64,000 bases of DNA from Flavobacterium sediminis (GTDB taxonomy: Bacteria; Bacteroidota; Bacteroidia; Flavobacteriales; Flavobacteriaceae), in the NCBI RefSeq assembly GCF_003148385.1, contig NZ_CP029463.1, positions 1,612,001 through 1,676,000 of the forward strand. Reading direction: 5' to 3'. Below, piece by piece: positions 37,230-45,957 of the stretch. The translations under genes and the position numbers were made by a program. The notes below the pieces were generated by a model. It was given only the letters and a program-made list of their open reading frames with translations, was not told where the DNA came from and did not search any database. Within the stretch, counting starts at the first letter, position 1, and every line of letters starts with the position of its first letter.

Positions 37230-37278
37230 AATTGATAGTTGACAATAATTATCCATTGGCAATTATTAATTATCAATT
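37230..37278. repeat. Palindromic intergenic repeat between atpD and atpC
   Basis: AATTGATA (37230-37237) pairs with TATCAATT (37271-37278), and AATAATT (37244-37250) with AATTATT (37261-37267), around a 10-nt centre. It occupies most of the 73-bp gap between two genes that are normally adjacent. It looks like an AT-rich hairpin repeat, perhaps an empty relative of the element at 9642. Confidence 0.5.
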
Positions 37279-37286
37279 TGAAAAGT

Positions 37287-37568
37287 ATGATTTTAGAAAT
37301 AGTATCACCAGAAGCAACATTGTTTAAAGGAGAAGTTACTTCAGTAGCAGTTCCGGGTGTTAATGGTGAATTCCAAATGTTAAACAATCACGCACCTATT
37401 GTGTCATTATTAACTAAAGGGAATATAAAAATCAATGCTCAGAACTTTAAGATCGAAAAAGAATTTGTTTCTAAATTCACTAAAGTAAGCGAGCAGAATT
37501 ATTGGTTGCCGATCAGTTCCGGAACCATTGAGTTACAAGACAACAAAATTATTGTTTTAGCAGATTAA
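37287..37568 (+). CDS. atpC: ATP synthase F1 subunit epsilon
   Basis: 93 residues from the ATG at 37287, which gives MILEIVSPEATLFKGEVTSVAVPGVNGEFQ, the family start; a frame from 37239 would add 16 residues encoded by repeat sequence. It is the short beta-sandwich form with HAPIVSLLTKG and no C-terminal helical hairpin, as in many Bacteroidota. It works in the F1 central stalk. Confidence 0.93.
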   Translation: MILEIVSPEATLFKGEVTSVAVPGVNGEFQMLNNHAPIVSLLTKGNIKINAQNFKIEKEFVSKFTKVSEQNYWLPISSGTIELQDNKIIVLAD

Positions 37569-37588
37569 GCTTTAACATAAGTCAAAAT

Positions 37589-37620
37589 AAAAATCCTATC
37601 TTATTCAGATAGGATTTTTT
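37589..37620. terminator. Rho-independent terminator after atpC
   Basis: A 13-bp stem on AATCCTATCT/AGATAGGATT with a 5-nt loop and flanking A/T runs. It lies between atpC and the convergent small membrane protein gene. Confidence 0.8.
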
Positions 37621-37633
37621 TATTGGAAGAAAT

Positions 37634-37810
37634 TTACTTTTTAAACCGTTCTCTCATTGCTTTTTTTATTGTGAGTACTAAAAAGACAATTTCACAGCCC
37701 ACTCCGGCTAAAATAATTGTATCAGCATAAGCAACAAATTTTAATTTCAGGGCTATTCCCACTAAAACTAATACAAGGCCGATGAGTATAAGAACAAATT
37801 GCTTTTTCAT
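37634..37810 (-). CDS. Small membrane protein
   Basis: 58 residues from the ATG at 37810, chosen because it starts at KKQFVLILIGLVLVLVGI; 12 more residues would be possible to 37846. Two hydrophobic segments (about residues 3-20 and 28-47) and a basic end KKAMRERFKK suggest an inner-membrane hairpin with both ends inside. Not recognised; possibly conserved in relatives. Confidence 0.55.
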   Translation of the reverse strand: MKKQFVLILIGLVLVLVGIALKLKFVAYADTIILAGVGCEIVFLVLTIKKAMRERFKK

Positions 37811-37891
37811 ATTATTTCTGTTTTGATACTTTGAAATTCTAATCAAAACTACACAAAATAATTCAGCCTGAAATGGAATATTTCAGAAATT

Positions 37892-39403
37892 CTATCGCAA
37901 TACATTTGTAATTCTGTTATATGCAGTTCTTAATTTTAGAACTGCAATTTCTATTTCTTCTTCATTCAGATGTCCAAAGCCAAAACGAATAGAGCATATA
38001 TCCTTATCTTGATATAAAATGGTCTTAGGTAAAAACAAATCTTCTTTTCGGGCTTCTTCTGTTAATTGAACCAAAGATATCTTTGGTTCAAATTCTAACC
38101 ATACAGCCAGTCCTCCGTTAGGTTTCTTCCATTGAATAGCTTTCCCGAAATACGTATTCAGACATTTGCAGAGAAGATCACGTCTTTGTTTGTAAACCAT
38201 TATGTTTTTCTTTAATAATCGATAAATTTCGCCTTCATGGATCAATTCCGAGAGCATTTGTTCCTGAATCAGATCTCCTTGGCGGTCCAGCATTTGTAAA
38301 TAGTTTTTAGCTTCTGTAATTAAATTTTGAGGAGCCACAACAAATCCGGTTTGAAAGCTAGGAAACAGTGATTGTCCCAGTTTTCCTAAATAAATTACCA
38401 TTCCGTTAATATCTGAGCTTGCCATAGGAAGCATGGCTGAACCTTCAAATTGAAAATCGTAATCAAAGTCATCTTCAATAATAGCAAATTGATGGTTTTT
38501 AGCCAATTCTAATAGTTTCAGGCGTCTTTCAGCACTCAGCGTCCGGGTAGTAGGATAGTGACGATTAGAACAAACATAGATACAGCGAATAGAGCCTTTG
38601 GTAAAGTGTTTTGAGATATAATCAATATCAAGACCTTTTTCATCAACAGGAATAGTTTTAATGATAGCTCCGGCCTGTTGAAAAATCATATTGGCGGCAT
38701 AATGACTCAGGTTTCCCACAAGAATAACATCATCCGGGCGAATGAGCAGTTGGGAGACAATGTATAAACTCATTTCTGTGCTACGTGTATTCATTATATT
38801 ACATGGTTGAATGTGAAAACCACGCGTTATATTTAGATAGTTGCTCAGTTGTGTTTCAAAATTTGAATGCGTTGAAGTTGTCGTTTGATTCCATTTAGAG
38901 AGCAAAGATTTACGTTTCATAGAAGCACTATACCATTTTGAAAATTGGTGAACAGGGTGCAGTCTCAAATCCGGCTGACCATCATTTATATTATATTTAG
39001 TAGTTGATACTTCTTCTGTAGATGCCAGATGAAAGGAAGATTGAAAAGGGAAACCTGTTTTCGGAGCGTAATCATTAACGGGGCTAGCATGCTGGTGCGT
39101 TGCTTTTATTGTTACGGTTTTTTGTTCGGGAACCAAAATAAAAGTACCTTTATTTGGGATTATCTCAACCCAACCTTGTGAAGCCAATTCATCATAAATC
39201 GCTACAACAGTATTTCGGTGTACTTGTAATAACCGACTGAAGCTTCTTGTTCCGGGCAATGCAGTTCCCCGAGCCAAATAACCTCGCTGAATAGCATTAA
39301 TGATTTGTTGGGCGATTTGGATATAAACCGCTGTTTCGCTATTTTTTTCAAAACGAATGTTCTCCTTCAAAAAAGTATTAACCGGACTATCTGTTATTTT
39401 CAA
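37892..39403 (-). CDS. MocR/GntR-type regulator with degenerate aminotransferase domain
   Basis: 503 residues. Residues ~20-90 form a GntR winged helix (YIQIAQQIINAIQRGYLARGTALPGTRSFSRLL). Residues ~130-500 resemble a fold-type I aminotransferase. At the PLP-binding site the expected Ser-Lys is replaced: YLGKLGQSLFPSFQTGF puts Gln344 at the Schiff-base lysine and Gln351 at the substrate arginine, so covalent PLP binding is unlikely. TTG at 39403 is used because an in-frame TAG lies just upstream and no ATG follows early; TTG at 39370 is an alternative. It is divergent from the TonB receptor and probably controls it. Confidence 0.82.
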   Translation of the reverse strand: MKITDSPVNTFLKENIRFEKNSETAVYIQIAQQIINAIQRGYLARGTALPGTRSFSRLLQVHRNTVVAIYDELASQGWVEIIPNKGTFILVPEQKTVTIKATHQHASPVNDYAPKTGFPFQSSFHLASTEEVSTTKYNINDGQPDLRLHPVHQFSKWYSASMKRKSLLSKWNQTTTSTHSNFETQLSNYLNITRGFHIQPCNIMNTRSTEMSLYIVSQLLIRPDDVILVGNLSHYAANMIFQQAGAIIKTIPVDEKGLDIDYISKHFTKGSIRCIYVCSNRHYPTTRTLSAERRLKLLELAKNHQFAIIEDDFDYDFQFEGSAMLPMASSDINGMVIYLGKLGQSLFPSFQTGFVVAPQNLITEAKNYLQMLDRQGDLIQEQMLSELIHEGEIYRLLKKNIMVYKQRRDLLCKCLNTYFGKAIQWKKPNGGLAVWLEFEPKISLVQLTEEARKEDLFLPKTILYQDKDICSIRFGFGHLNEEEIEIAVLKLRTAYNRITNVLR

Positions 39404-39425
39404 ACTGGACTATTTTGCTAGTCCG
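39383..39425. promoter_or_regulatory. Triple GGACTA operator between the MocR gene and the TonB receptor
   Basis: CGGACTAT (39383-39390) and TGGACTAT (39406-39413) are direct repeats 23 bp apart; TAGTCC at 39419-39424 is the inverted copy of the second. MocR regulators usually bind two direct repeats 20-25 bp apart, so this is a likely operator for the divergent pair. The first copy overlaps the 5' end of the MocR frame if it starts at 39403. Confidence 0.5.
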
Positions 39426-39474
39426 GAAAGTTACGAATTTTGTGCCGTTAAAAAATGAATACAAATTACTGTTT

Positions 39475-41292
39475 ATGAAAAATAAATATTTTTTATGGCC
39501 CTTTATTCTGCTCTCTTTAATAGGAAAAGCACAGGAAGATCAAAACATCGATACTTTAAAAGAAGTTATCGTGAGTTCTTCCCGAATTGATTTGCCTTTT
39601 AAAGAGAATTCAAGAACTATTCAAATTGTAACGGCTGAAGATATACAAAGATCAGGAGTAACAAATGTTGCGGATGCTTTGCAGCAGGTAGCCGGAATAG
39701 ATGTTCGCCGTCAGGGTGTCAGCGGAATGCAATCGGATTTATACATCCGAGGCGGAAGTTTTGACCAAACTTTGTTATTGATCGACGGGATTAAAGTTGA
39801 TGATGCGCAAACAGGACACCACACGATGAATTTAGCTTTGCCAATTGAAGTTATCAAACGAATTGAAGTTATAAAAGGATCGGCTGCTCGCATTTTCGGA
39901 CAAAATGCTTTTAACGGAGCTATTAATATTGTAACCAAAGACGCGCCTGAAAATTCATTGGTAACCAAAATTCAAGGTGGTTCGTTCCATCAGTTCTTAG
40001 GAGAAGTTACCGGAACGATCCGTCGGGAAACATCAAGCCATTTAATTCATGTTAGTAAAAACTTTTCAGAAGGCTATCGGGAAAATACAGATTTCGACAA
40101 CACCAATGTTTTTGTAAAAAGTCAGTTTAATACAAACAAATTACCAATAGATTTCATAACCTCATTTAGCGAGCGAAAGTTCGGAGCCAATGGTTTTTAC
40201 GGAATTGCTACTGCAACCCAACAATATGAAGAAACACAGGCGAGTTTAATTGGATTTTCAACTACAATTAAAAAAGGAAATTGGACATGGAAACCAAAAG
40301 TGTATTGGAGGAGGAACCAAGACGAATATTTGTATATCAGGGATAATCCTTCAGCCTACAGAAATTTACATATTACTAATAAAATAGCGGCTGAACTAAA
40401 CGGTTCGTATCAGTCGAAAGCAGGAATTACAGGTTTCGGATTTGAGTTCTCTAAATATTATATTTCAAGTAACCGTTTAGGGGATAACCAAAGAGAGATC
40501 GGAACGTTGTTTTTAGAGCATCGTTTTCAGTTCTTTGATACTCTTTTAGATATAACTCCGGGAATTGCAGCATCCTATTTTTCTGATTTTGATAATCAGG
40601 TATTTCCGGGAATTGATTTAGGAGTGAAGGTTTCTGAAAATATAAGAGCCTACGCTAATGCAGGTTATACCTACAGAGTGCCTACATATACGAATTTGTA
40701 TTATACTTCGCCTACAACCATCAGCAATCCTGATCTAGAGGCAGAAAAAGCCGTTTCGGAAGAGGTTGGTCTGAAATGGATCAACAATAGATTGAGTTGG
40801 ACGTTTGCTGTATTTAATCGCGATGCAGATAATTTAATAGACTATGTCAGAGCGACTGAGACGGATGCCTGGCAGGCGAGGAACATTCAAAATGTAAATA
40901 CGAAAGGTTTTGAAACGCAAATGGATTATCAGTTTACAATCAATGAATTAAAGCAGAAGTTACATTTAGGATATTCGTATCTGGACAATGATGTTAAACA
41001 GAGCGAAGCTAATTTTTCACAATATTCCATTAACTCAATGAAACATCAGTTTACAGGTAGTTTAATACTGAACTGGATTAAAGGGTTTAATTCTACAATT
41101 GCGTATAGATATGTAGAACGAACTGCTGGAATGAGCTATAATGTATATGATGCCAATGTCAGTTATAAAATTAAAGCTGTGGAATTGTCCATGTATGCGA
41201 ATAATATTTTTAATGCAGAATATATAGAGGCAGGAATGATTCCGATGCCAAAAGGAAATGTACTATTCGGGTTAAAATATTTTTTCAAATAA
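39475..41292 (+). CDS. TonB-dependent outer membrane receptor
   Basis: 605 residues from the ATG at 39475, which directly precedes a signal peptide ending IGKAQ; a frame from TTG 39415 would add 20 residues. The plug domain (~30-150) has DTLKEVIVSSSR, a TonB-box-like start, SGVTNVADALQQVAGIDVR and a FGQNAFNGAINIVTK segment. The barrel ends with an aromatic GLKYFFK strand. It resembles BtuB/FepA-type transporters, but the cargo cannot be read. A vitamin-B6-related cargo is only a guess from the MocR neighbour. Confidence 0.88.
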   Translation: MKNKYFLWPFILLSLIGKAQEDQNIDTLKEVIVSSSRIDLPFKENSRTIQIVTAEDIQRSGVTNVADALQQVAGIDVRRQGVSGMQSDLYIRGGSFDQTLLLIDGIKVDDAQTGHHTMNLALPIEVIKRIEVIKGSAARIFGQNAFNGAINIVTKDAPENSLVTKIQGGSFHQFLGEVTGTIRRETSSHLIHVSKNFSEGYRENTDFDNTNVFVKSQFNTNKLPIDFITSFSERKFGANGFYGIATATQQYEETQASLIGFSTTIKKGNWTWKPKVYWRRNQDEYLYIRDNPSAYRNLHITNKIAAELNGSYQSKAGITGFGFEFSKYYISSNRLGDNQREIGTLFLEHRFQFFDTLLDITPGIAASYFSDFDNQVFPGIDLGVKVSENIRAYANAGYTYRVPTYTNLYYTSPTTISNPDLEAEKAVSEEVGLKWINNRLSWTFAVFNRDADNLIDYVRATETDAWQARNIQNVNTKGFETQMDYQFTINELKQKLHLGYSYLDNDVKQSEANFSQYSINSMKHQFTGSLILNWIKGFNSTIAYRYVERTAGMSYNVYDANVSYKIKAVELSMYANNIFNAEYIEAGMIPMPKGNVLFGLKYFFK

Positions 41293-41316
41293 GACTAAAA
41301 ACAACTAAATTTGAAG

Positions 41317-41346
41317 AGAGGTTACAATTTTGTAATCTCTTTTTTT
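41317..41346 (+). terminator. Rho-independent terminator after the TonB receptor gene
   Basis: AGAGGTTACA (41317-41326) pairs with TGTAATCTCT (41331-41340), one G-U pair, followed by six T. Confidence 0.7.
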
Positions 41347-41353
41347 ATGAGAT

Positions 41354-41839
41354 ATGAAGATGAATATAATTAGCTACCAGAAAGAAATTCCTTTTGTAAA
41401 ACGCTTTTTTGGAATTGTGTTTGCTTTGTTAGGAGTTGTAATGTTAATAGGAACCGGAAGTTTAATGGCCTTGATCTTTTTAGTTATTGGTTTGGGATTA
41501 AATGTAGCAGAAGGTTCTGATATTAATTTAACCAGTAAAGAGTTTAGAACCTTTTATTCTTTATTCAGTGTGAAAATCGGAAAATGGAAACCTATTCCGG
41601 AATTTGAATATATCTCGGTTTTTAAAACTAAAGAAGGTCAAACAATAAGGGTTGTTACTGCAGAGACTACTCAGAAATACGATATCATTCTGGTAAATTT
41701 ATTTTACGACAGAAATAAGCACATTACATTTTTTAAAACGACTGATAAAAGTAAAGCTTTTGATGTTGCGGAACATTTTAAATTAGCTTTAGGAATAGAT
41801 ATTCTTGACGCTACTGAAGCTGAGAAAAAATGGGTGTAA
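41354..41839 (+). CDS. Hypothetical membrane protein
   Basis: 161 residues. Residues ~16-50 form one long hydrophobic hairpin (FFGIVFALLGVVMLIG then LMALIFLVIGLGL), and the remaining ~110 residues are soluble with a PH-like beta pattern (EFRTFYSLFSVKIGKWKPIPEFEYISVF). The start may be the second ATG at residue 3. No family recognised. It has its own terminator downstream. Confidence 0.6.
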   Translation: MKMNIISYQKEIPFVKRFFGIVFALLGVVMLIGTGSLMALIFLVIGLGLNVAEGSDINLTSKEFRTFYSLFSVKIGKWKPIPEFEYISVFKTKEGQTIRVVTAETTQKYDIILVNLFYDRNKHITFFKTTDKSKAFDVAEHFKLALGIDILDATEAEKKWV

Positions 41840-41844
41840 AATAA

Positions 41845-41874
41845 AAAATCTCTGAGCAATTGCTCAGAGATTTT
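41845..41874. terminator. Bidirectional rho-independent terminator
   Basis: A perfect 30-nt palindrome built on TCTCTGAGCAA/TTGCTCAGAGA with flanking A and T runs, between the hypothetical membrane protein and the convergent cold shock gene. Confidence 0.8.
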
Positions 41875-41913
41875 GTTCCCTTAAGGTAATCAAAAATTAA
41901 TAAGTAATCTATA

Positions 41914-42114
41914 TTATTCTTCGATAACTACTACCTGAGCAGCTATTTTACCTTTTTTCCCATCTTCTTCTTCGTAGCTTACGCGTTCACCTTGGTTAAC
42001 TTTTTCTACTTTTAAACCAGTAGCGTGTACGAAAATGTCTTTTCCGGTCTCTTCATCAGTGATGAAACCATAGCCTTTTTCTTCGTTGAAGAATTTAATT
42101 GTGCCTGTTCGCAT
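41914..42114 (-). CDS. Cold shock domain protein (CspA family)
   Basis: 66 residues, one cold shock domain. GTIKFFNEEKGYGFI carries RNP1 (KGYGFI) and DIFVHATG carries RNP2 (IFVH). It binds single-stranded RNA and DNA and probably melts mRNA structure. A full promoter is seen upstream. The leader before the ATG is about 28 bases by that promoter, shorter than classical cspA leaders. Confidence 0.93.
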   Translation of the reverse strand: MRTGTIKFFNEEKGYGFITDEETGKDIFVHATGLKVEKVNQGERVSYEEEDGKKGKIAAQVVVIEE

Positions 42115-42147
42115 TAAAGTAATAAATAAAAATAATTAATAATGAAT

Positions 42148-42176
42148 CAAAGATAGTCTTATTAATTACATAACAA
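42148..42176 (-). promoter_or_regulatory. Cold shock gene promoter (-33 TTG, 18-bp spacer, -7 TATCTTTG)
   Basis: On the minus strand TTG (42176-42174) and TATCTTTG (42155-42148) are 18 bp apart and match the Bacteroidota consensus. The box lies 33 bp before the ATG at 42114. Confidence 0.6.
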
Positions 42177-42195
42177 AGTTTTTTTGGATATAAAT

Positions 42196-42432
42196 TTACT
42201 GATCTTCAGAATTTTCTTTGTTTCCTTTGTCGATATTAGAGTTAATAAACTCTTTCAGCTTGCTTTTTTTATATCGATAAATTATGAACAGAGGCATTAA
42301 GCCAAAAGCTAAAACTAAAACACCTAAGCCAATCCATTTATCACCGGATTTTGGAATGAAAGAATTTTGGTAAAAACCATATCCTACAAGGCCGAAAAAT
42401 AGAACTAATAATAGTTGTAATACGTATTTCAT
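42196..42432 (-). CDS. Small two-helix membrane protein
   Basis: 78 residues with two hydrophobic segments (LQLLLVLFFGLVGYGFY ~5-21 and WIGLGVLVLAFGLMPLFIIY ~33-52) and a charged C-terminal tail KKSKLKEFINSNIDKGNKENSE. No family recognised. It stands alone between the cold shock gene and aspS. Confidence 0.55.
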   Translation of the reverse strand: MKYVLQLLLVLFFGLVGYGFYQNSFIPKSGDKWIGLGVLVLAFGLMPLFIIYRYKKSKLKEFINSNIDKGNKENSEDQ

Positions 42433-42470
42433 TTTGTAAAGAAAATGAAGTTTCTGAAAATTTTCAAATT

Positions 42471-42530
42471 TGTCATTTCGACCGGTTGGAGAAATCTCAT
42501 CATTTGATTATGAGATTTCTCTTTAAGTCG
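42471..42530. repeat. Bacteroidota-type intergenic palindrome (GAGAAATCTCAT hairpin)
   Basis: GAGAAATCTCAT (42489-42500) and ATGAGATTTCTC (42510-42521) form a 12-bp stem with a 9-nt loop. The outer arms TCATTTCGACC and AAGTCGG pair only partly. The sequence matches the well-known intergenic repeat type of this phylum that starts TGTCATTTCGAC and holds an AGAAATCTC core. It lies just after the aspS stop (minus strand), where it may also help end transcription. Confidence 0.6.
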
Positions 42531-42540
42531 GAGATATAAA

Positions 42541-44289
42541 TTATAATTTCAATTTAATATGTAATTCTTCCAGTTGAGCATCATCAATTGTTGCCGGAGC
42601 GTCTATCATGATATCGCGACCACTGTTGTTTTTAGGGAAAGCAATAAAATCACGAATAGTTTCCTGTCCGCCTAAAATAGCAACCAAACGATCCAGACCA
42701 AAAGCCAAACCACCATGCGGAGGAGCACCGTACTGGAAAGCATTCATTAAGAATCCAAATTGGTTTTCAGCTTCTTCTTTAGTAAATCCTAATAGTTCAA
42801 ACATTTTAGCTTGCAGCTCTTTATCATGGATACGAATAGAACCACCACCGATCTCATTTCCGTTCAATACCATATCGTAAGCATTAGCTCTGATTGCTCC
42901 CGGATCATTTGCTATTAAATGAATGTCTTCAGGTTTCGGTGAAGTAAACGGATGGTGCATGGCATGGTAGCGAGCACTCTCTTCGTCCCATTCTAACAAA
43001 GGAAAATCAATCACCCAAAGTGGAGCAAACTCATCTGGTTTGCGTAGACCTAAACGGTTACCCAATTCCATACGTAAAGCACTTAGCTGTGTACGCGTTT
43101 TGTGAGCAGGACCGGAAAGAACCAAGATGAGGTCACCAGGTTGAGCAGCTGTTATTTCAGCCCATTTTTTCAAATCTTCCTGATCGTAGAACTTATCTAC
43201 AGATGATTTTAAAGTTCCATCTTCATTGTATTTACAGAAAACCATTCCTGAAGCGCCAACTTGCGGTCGTTTTACCCAGTCGATCAATTCATCAATTTGT
43301 TTACGAGTGTATTCACTACAACCGGGAACGGCAATTCCTACTACTAATTCCGCAGAGTTGAAAACACCAAAATCTTTATGTTGTGCTACTTCGTTCAACT
43401 CACCGAATTTCATTCCGAAACGAATATCCGGTTTGTCGTTACCATAAGTTTTCATGGCGTAGTCATAGGTAATTCTCGGAAATTTATCTACATCAATACC
43501 TTTTACTTCTTTTAATAAATGACGTGTTAAGCCTTCAAACATATTTAAAATGTCTTCCTGTTCTACGAAAGCCATTTCACAGTCAATCTGTGTAAATTCC
43601 GGTTGACGGTCAGCGCGTAGATCTTCATCACGGAAACATTTCACGATTTGGAAATATTTATCCATTCCGCCTACCATTAACAACTGTTTGAAAGTTTGCG
43701 GCGATTGAGGTAACGCATAAAACTGACCTTCGTTCATACGGCTTGGCACCACAAAATCACGGGCTCCTTCAGGAGTTGATTTGATCAGATAAGGTGTTTC
43801 TACTTCACAGAAACCTTGTTCCGAAAGATATTTGCGAACTTCCATGGCCACATTGTGACGGAATAGAAGGTTGTTCTTAACAGGATTTCTTCTGATATCC
43901 AGATAACGGTATTTCATTCTGATGTCTTCACCGCCATCCGTTTCGTCTTCAATAGTAAAAGGGGGAAGCTTAGCTTCATTTAAAATATTTAATTCGGAAA
44001 CAAGGATTTCGATATCACCCGTTGCTATATTTTTATTTTTCGACTCGCGTTCAATCACAGTCCCTTTTACTTGGATTACAAACTCACGTCCTAATGTTTT
44101 GGCTTTTTCAAAAACAGAAAGGTCTGTTCTTTGTTCGTCAAAAATCAATTGGGTAATACCATATCGATCCCGTAAATCAACCCAAATCATGAAACCTTTG
44201 TCACGTGTTTTTTGGACCCAACCGGCAAGTGTAACTTCTGTATTGATGTGAGAGGCATTTAGTTCGCCGCAAGTATGACTTCTATACAT
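42541..44289 (-). CDS. aspS: Aspartyl-tRNA synthetase
   Basis: 582 residues, bacterial form with insertion domain. It charges tRNA(Asp). Seen: the OB-fold anticodon domain ([22 protein letters not shown] ~20-41), class II motif 2 ([19 protein letters not shown] ~218), the GAD-type insertion (~290-410), and motif 3 ([15 protein letters not shown] near 540). A -7 box is found upstream at 44306-44313. Confidence 0.97.
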   Translation of the reverse strand: MYRSHTCGELNASHINTEVTLAGWVQKTRDKGFMIWVDLRDRYGITQLIFDEQRTDLSVFEKAKTLGREFVIQVKGTVIERESKNKNIATGDIEILVSELNILNEAKLPPFTIEDETDGGEDIRMKYRYLDIRRNPVKNNLLFRHNVAMEVRKYLSEQGFCEVETPYLIKSTPEGARDFVVPSRMNEGQFYALPQSPQTFKQLLMVGGMDKYFQIVKCFRDEDLRADRQPEFTQIDCEMAFVEQEDILNMFEGLTRHLLKEVKGIDVDKFPRITYDYAMKTYGNDKPDIRFGMKFGELNEVAQHKDFGVFNSAELVVGIAVPGCSEYTRKQIDELIDWVKRPQVGASGMVFCKYNEDGTLKSSVDKFYDQEDLKKWAEITAAQPGDLILVLSGPAHKTRTQLSALRMELGNRLGLRKPDEFAPLWVIDFPLLEWDEESARYHAMHHPFTSPKPEDIHLIANDPGAIRANAYDMVLNGNEIGGGSIRIHDKELQAKMFELLGFTKEEAENQFGFLMNAFQYGAPPHGGLAFGLDRLVAILGGQETIRDFIAFPKNNSGRDIMIDAPATIDDAQLEELHIKLKL

Positions 44290-44305
44290 TTTTCTTTATT
44301 TTTTG

Positions 44306-44313
44306 CAAAAATA
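44306..44313 (-). promoter_or_regulatory. aspS promoter -7 box
   Basis: TATTTTTG on the minus strand matches TAnnTTTG and lies 16 bp before the ATG at 44289. Confidence 0.45.
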
Positions 44314-44417
44314 ACACAAAAAACAGTATAGCTGTGCAGTAAAGAAATTATTGTGGAACTTTTTTATTTTTCAAAAATCATTAAAAAGAGTAACTTTACA
44401 AAAATTAAACGTTAATT

Positions 44418-45413
44418 ATGAAAAAACTAATTGCCTTATTATGTGTTTTTGCGCTGTTTTCATTTGCTATGGTTGATGATGATACAGTTACATTTACTGC
44501 TAAGATTGAGAACAGAAACGGTGATTCTTTAATTATTAAAGGAGCAAATCGTTTTACGAAGATAATTGTAGCCGATAAGAATGGTGTTTTTAAAGATAAG
44601 TTTGCCGTTGCAGAAGGTTTCTACCAATTGTCTGACGGAACAGAGTATACCCAGCTTTATCTTAAAAACGGTTATGATCTGACGTTGACTATGGATGCAA
44701 AAGAGTTCGATGAATCTATAAAATACAGTGGTAAAGGTTCAGAAGAGAATAATTTTATCGCTCAGATGGCTCTTGAGGATGAACAAATGGATTTTAATAC
44801 GTTGTTGAATTCACCGGAAGATAAATTCAGTGCAATTATCGAAAAAAAGAAAAGTGATGTAGCTGCTAAATTAGAAGGTAACAAGAAGTTGGGAGAGACT
44901 TTTGTAAATCAATACAAGTCGACTTTTGAGCAAAATATGAAAGCATTATCTGCTTATTATGAGGAATCACAGAAAGTCAAAAAATTGAATGGAAAACCGT
45001 CACCGACTTTTGATTATGAAAATCATAAAGGAGGTAAAACAAAGTTGGAAGATCTAAAAGGGAAATTGGTTTATATTGATGTTTGGGCAACTTGGTGTGG
45101 TCCGTGTAGAGCAGAGATTCCACATTTAAAAGAGTTGGAAAAGAAATACCATGGTAAAAACATTGCTTTTGTAAGTATTTCTGTAGATGCTCTTAAAGAT
45201 CACGATAAATGGAAAAAATTTGTTACAGATAAAGAGTTAGGAGGAATTCAACTTTTTGCAGACGATAGTTGGAAATCGGATTTTGTAACGCAATACCAGA
45301 TCAACGGTATTCCGCGTTTTATTTTGGTAGGTAAAAACGGTGAAATCATTAATGCAGATGCGCCGAGACCTTCTTCAGCTGATGTTCATGAATTATTAGA
45401 TACTAATTTGTAA
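44418..45413 (+). CDS. TlpA-like thiol-disulfide oxidoreductase
   Basis: 331 residues. Residues ~1-18 are a signal peptide. An N-terminal DUF4369-like domain (~20-180, FTAKIENRNGDSLIIKG) is followed by a thioredoxin domain starting at KPSPTFDYENHKGG with the active site WCGPC (C227, C230). It is likely a periplasmic reductase for disulfide bonds, as in cytochrome c maturation or oxidative protection; the specific partner is unknown. A perfect palindromic terminator follows. Confidence 0.9.
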   Translation: MKKLIALLCVFALFSFAMVDDDTVTFTAKIENRNGDSLIIKGANRFTKIIVADKNGVFKDKFAVAEGFYQLSDGTEYTQLYLKNGYDLTLTMDAKEFDESIKYSGKGSEENNFIAQMALEDEQMDFNTLLNSPEDKFSAIIEKKKSDVAAKLEGNKKLGETFVNQYKSTFEQNMKALSAYYEESQKVKKLNGKPSPTFDYENHKGGKTKLEDLKGKLVYIDVWATWCGPCRAEIPHLKELEKKYHGKNIAFVSISVDALKDHDKWKKFVTDKELGGIQLFADDSWKSDFVTQYQINGIPRFILVGKNGEIINADAPRPSSADVHELLDTNL

Positions 45414-45440
45414 TGAATTAGTTTTCGGTTAATAAAATGC

Positions 45441-45468
45441 AAAAGCGATATGAATTCATATCGCTTTT
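45441..45468. terminator. Rho-independent terminator after the thioredoxin-like gene
   Basis: Perfect 28-nt palindrome on AAAAGCGATATGAA, then a T-run, 28 bp after the stop. Confidence 0.8.
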
Positions 45469-45472
45469 TTTA

Positions 45473-45503
45473 TGTTCCAATGTTAAATTTTGTTCCAATG
45501 TTA
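45473..45503 (+). repeat. Tandem 13-bp direct repeats upstream of the MORN-like gene
   Basis: TGTTCCAATGTTA occurs at 45473-45485 and 45491-45503, an 18-bp period. It lies about 45 bp before the promoter box of the next gene, where an activator site would sit. Confidence 0.5.
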
Positions 45504-45545
45504 CCAAATTGTTAAGTAAAAGTTTTTTAATTGTAAAACAATTTA

Positions 45546-45553
45546 TATATTTG
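45546..45553 (+). promoter_or_regulatory. Promoter -7 box of the MORN-like gene
   Basis: TATATTTG matches TAnnTTTG 36 bp before the ATG at 45590. Confidence 0.5.
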
Positions 45554-45589
45554 TTACATAATTGTTAATCTAATTAATACTTTTGCGTT

Positions 45590-45934
45590 ATGAAAAATTT
45601 AGTGATTGCAGGATTTTTGATGGTTTCAACTTTGATATTTGCGCAAGAAGTTAAACCTAAATTTGAAATAGTAGACCAAATGGTTAAAGCGACATATTAT
45701 TATGATAATGGGCAGGTAAAACAAGAGGGATATTATTTAAACGGAAAATTACATGGTAAATGGGTTGCCTACAATGAAGACGGAACAAAGCAGGCCATCG
45801 GAGAATATAAAGACGGAACCAAAGTTGGAAAATGGTTCTTCTGGGGTGAAAATACCTTAAGTGAAGTTGATTTTAGCAACAGTAAGATAACTGATGTTAA
45901 AAAATGGTCTAGAGAAGCATTAGCAAAAAACTAA
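45590..45934 (+). CDS. Exported MORN-repeat-like protein (YwqK family)
   Basis: 114 residues with a signal peptide ending IFAQ (~19). Three short beta-hairpin repeats follow: YYDNGQVKQEGYYLNGKLHGKW, YNEDGTKQAIGEYKDGTKVGKW and FFWGENTLSEV, each on the Y-x-x-x-G-x-x-x-x-G-x-Y/F pattern of MORN-like/YwqK proteins. Databases often label such proteins antitoxin components, but there is no toxin gene beside it and export argues against that. Probably an envelope protein. Confidence 0.82.
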   Translation: MKNLVIAGFLMVSTLIFAQEVKPKFEIVDQMVKATYYYDNGQVKQEGYYLNGKLHGKWVAYNEDGTKQAIGEYKDGTKVGKWFFWGENTLSEVDFSNSKITDVKKWSREALAKN

Positions 45935-45957
45935 CTCAACCAAATAAATTCAAATGT

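Noticed and set aside
45590..45934. Antitoxin gene
   Set aside because: The YwqK label suggests it, but the protein has a signal peptide and no toxin gene is beside it.
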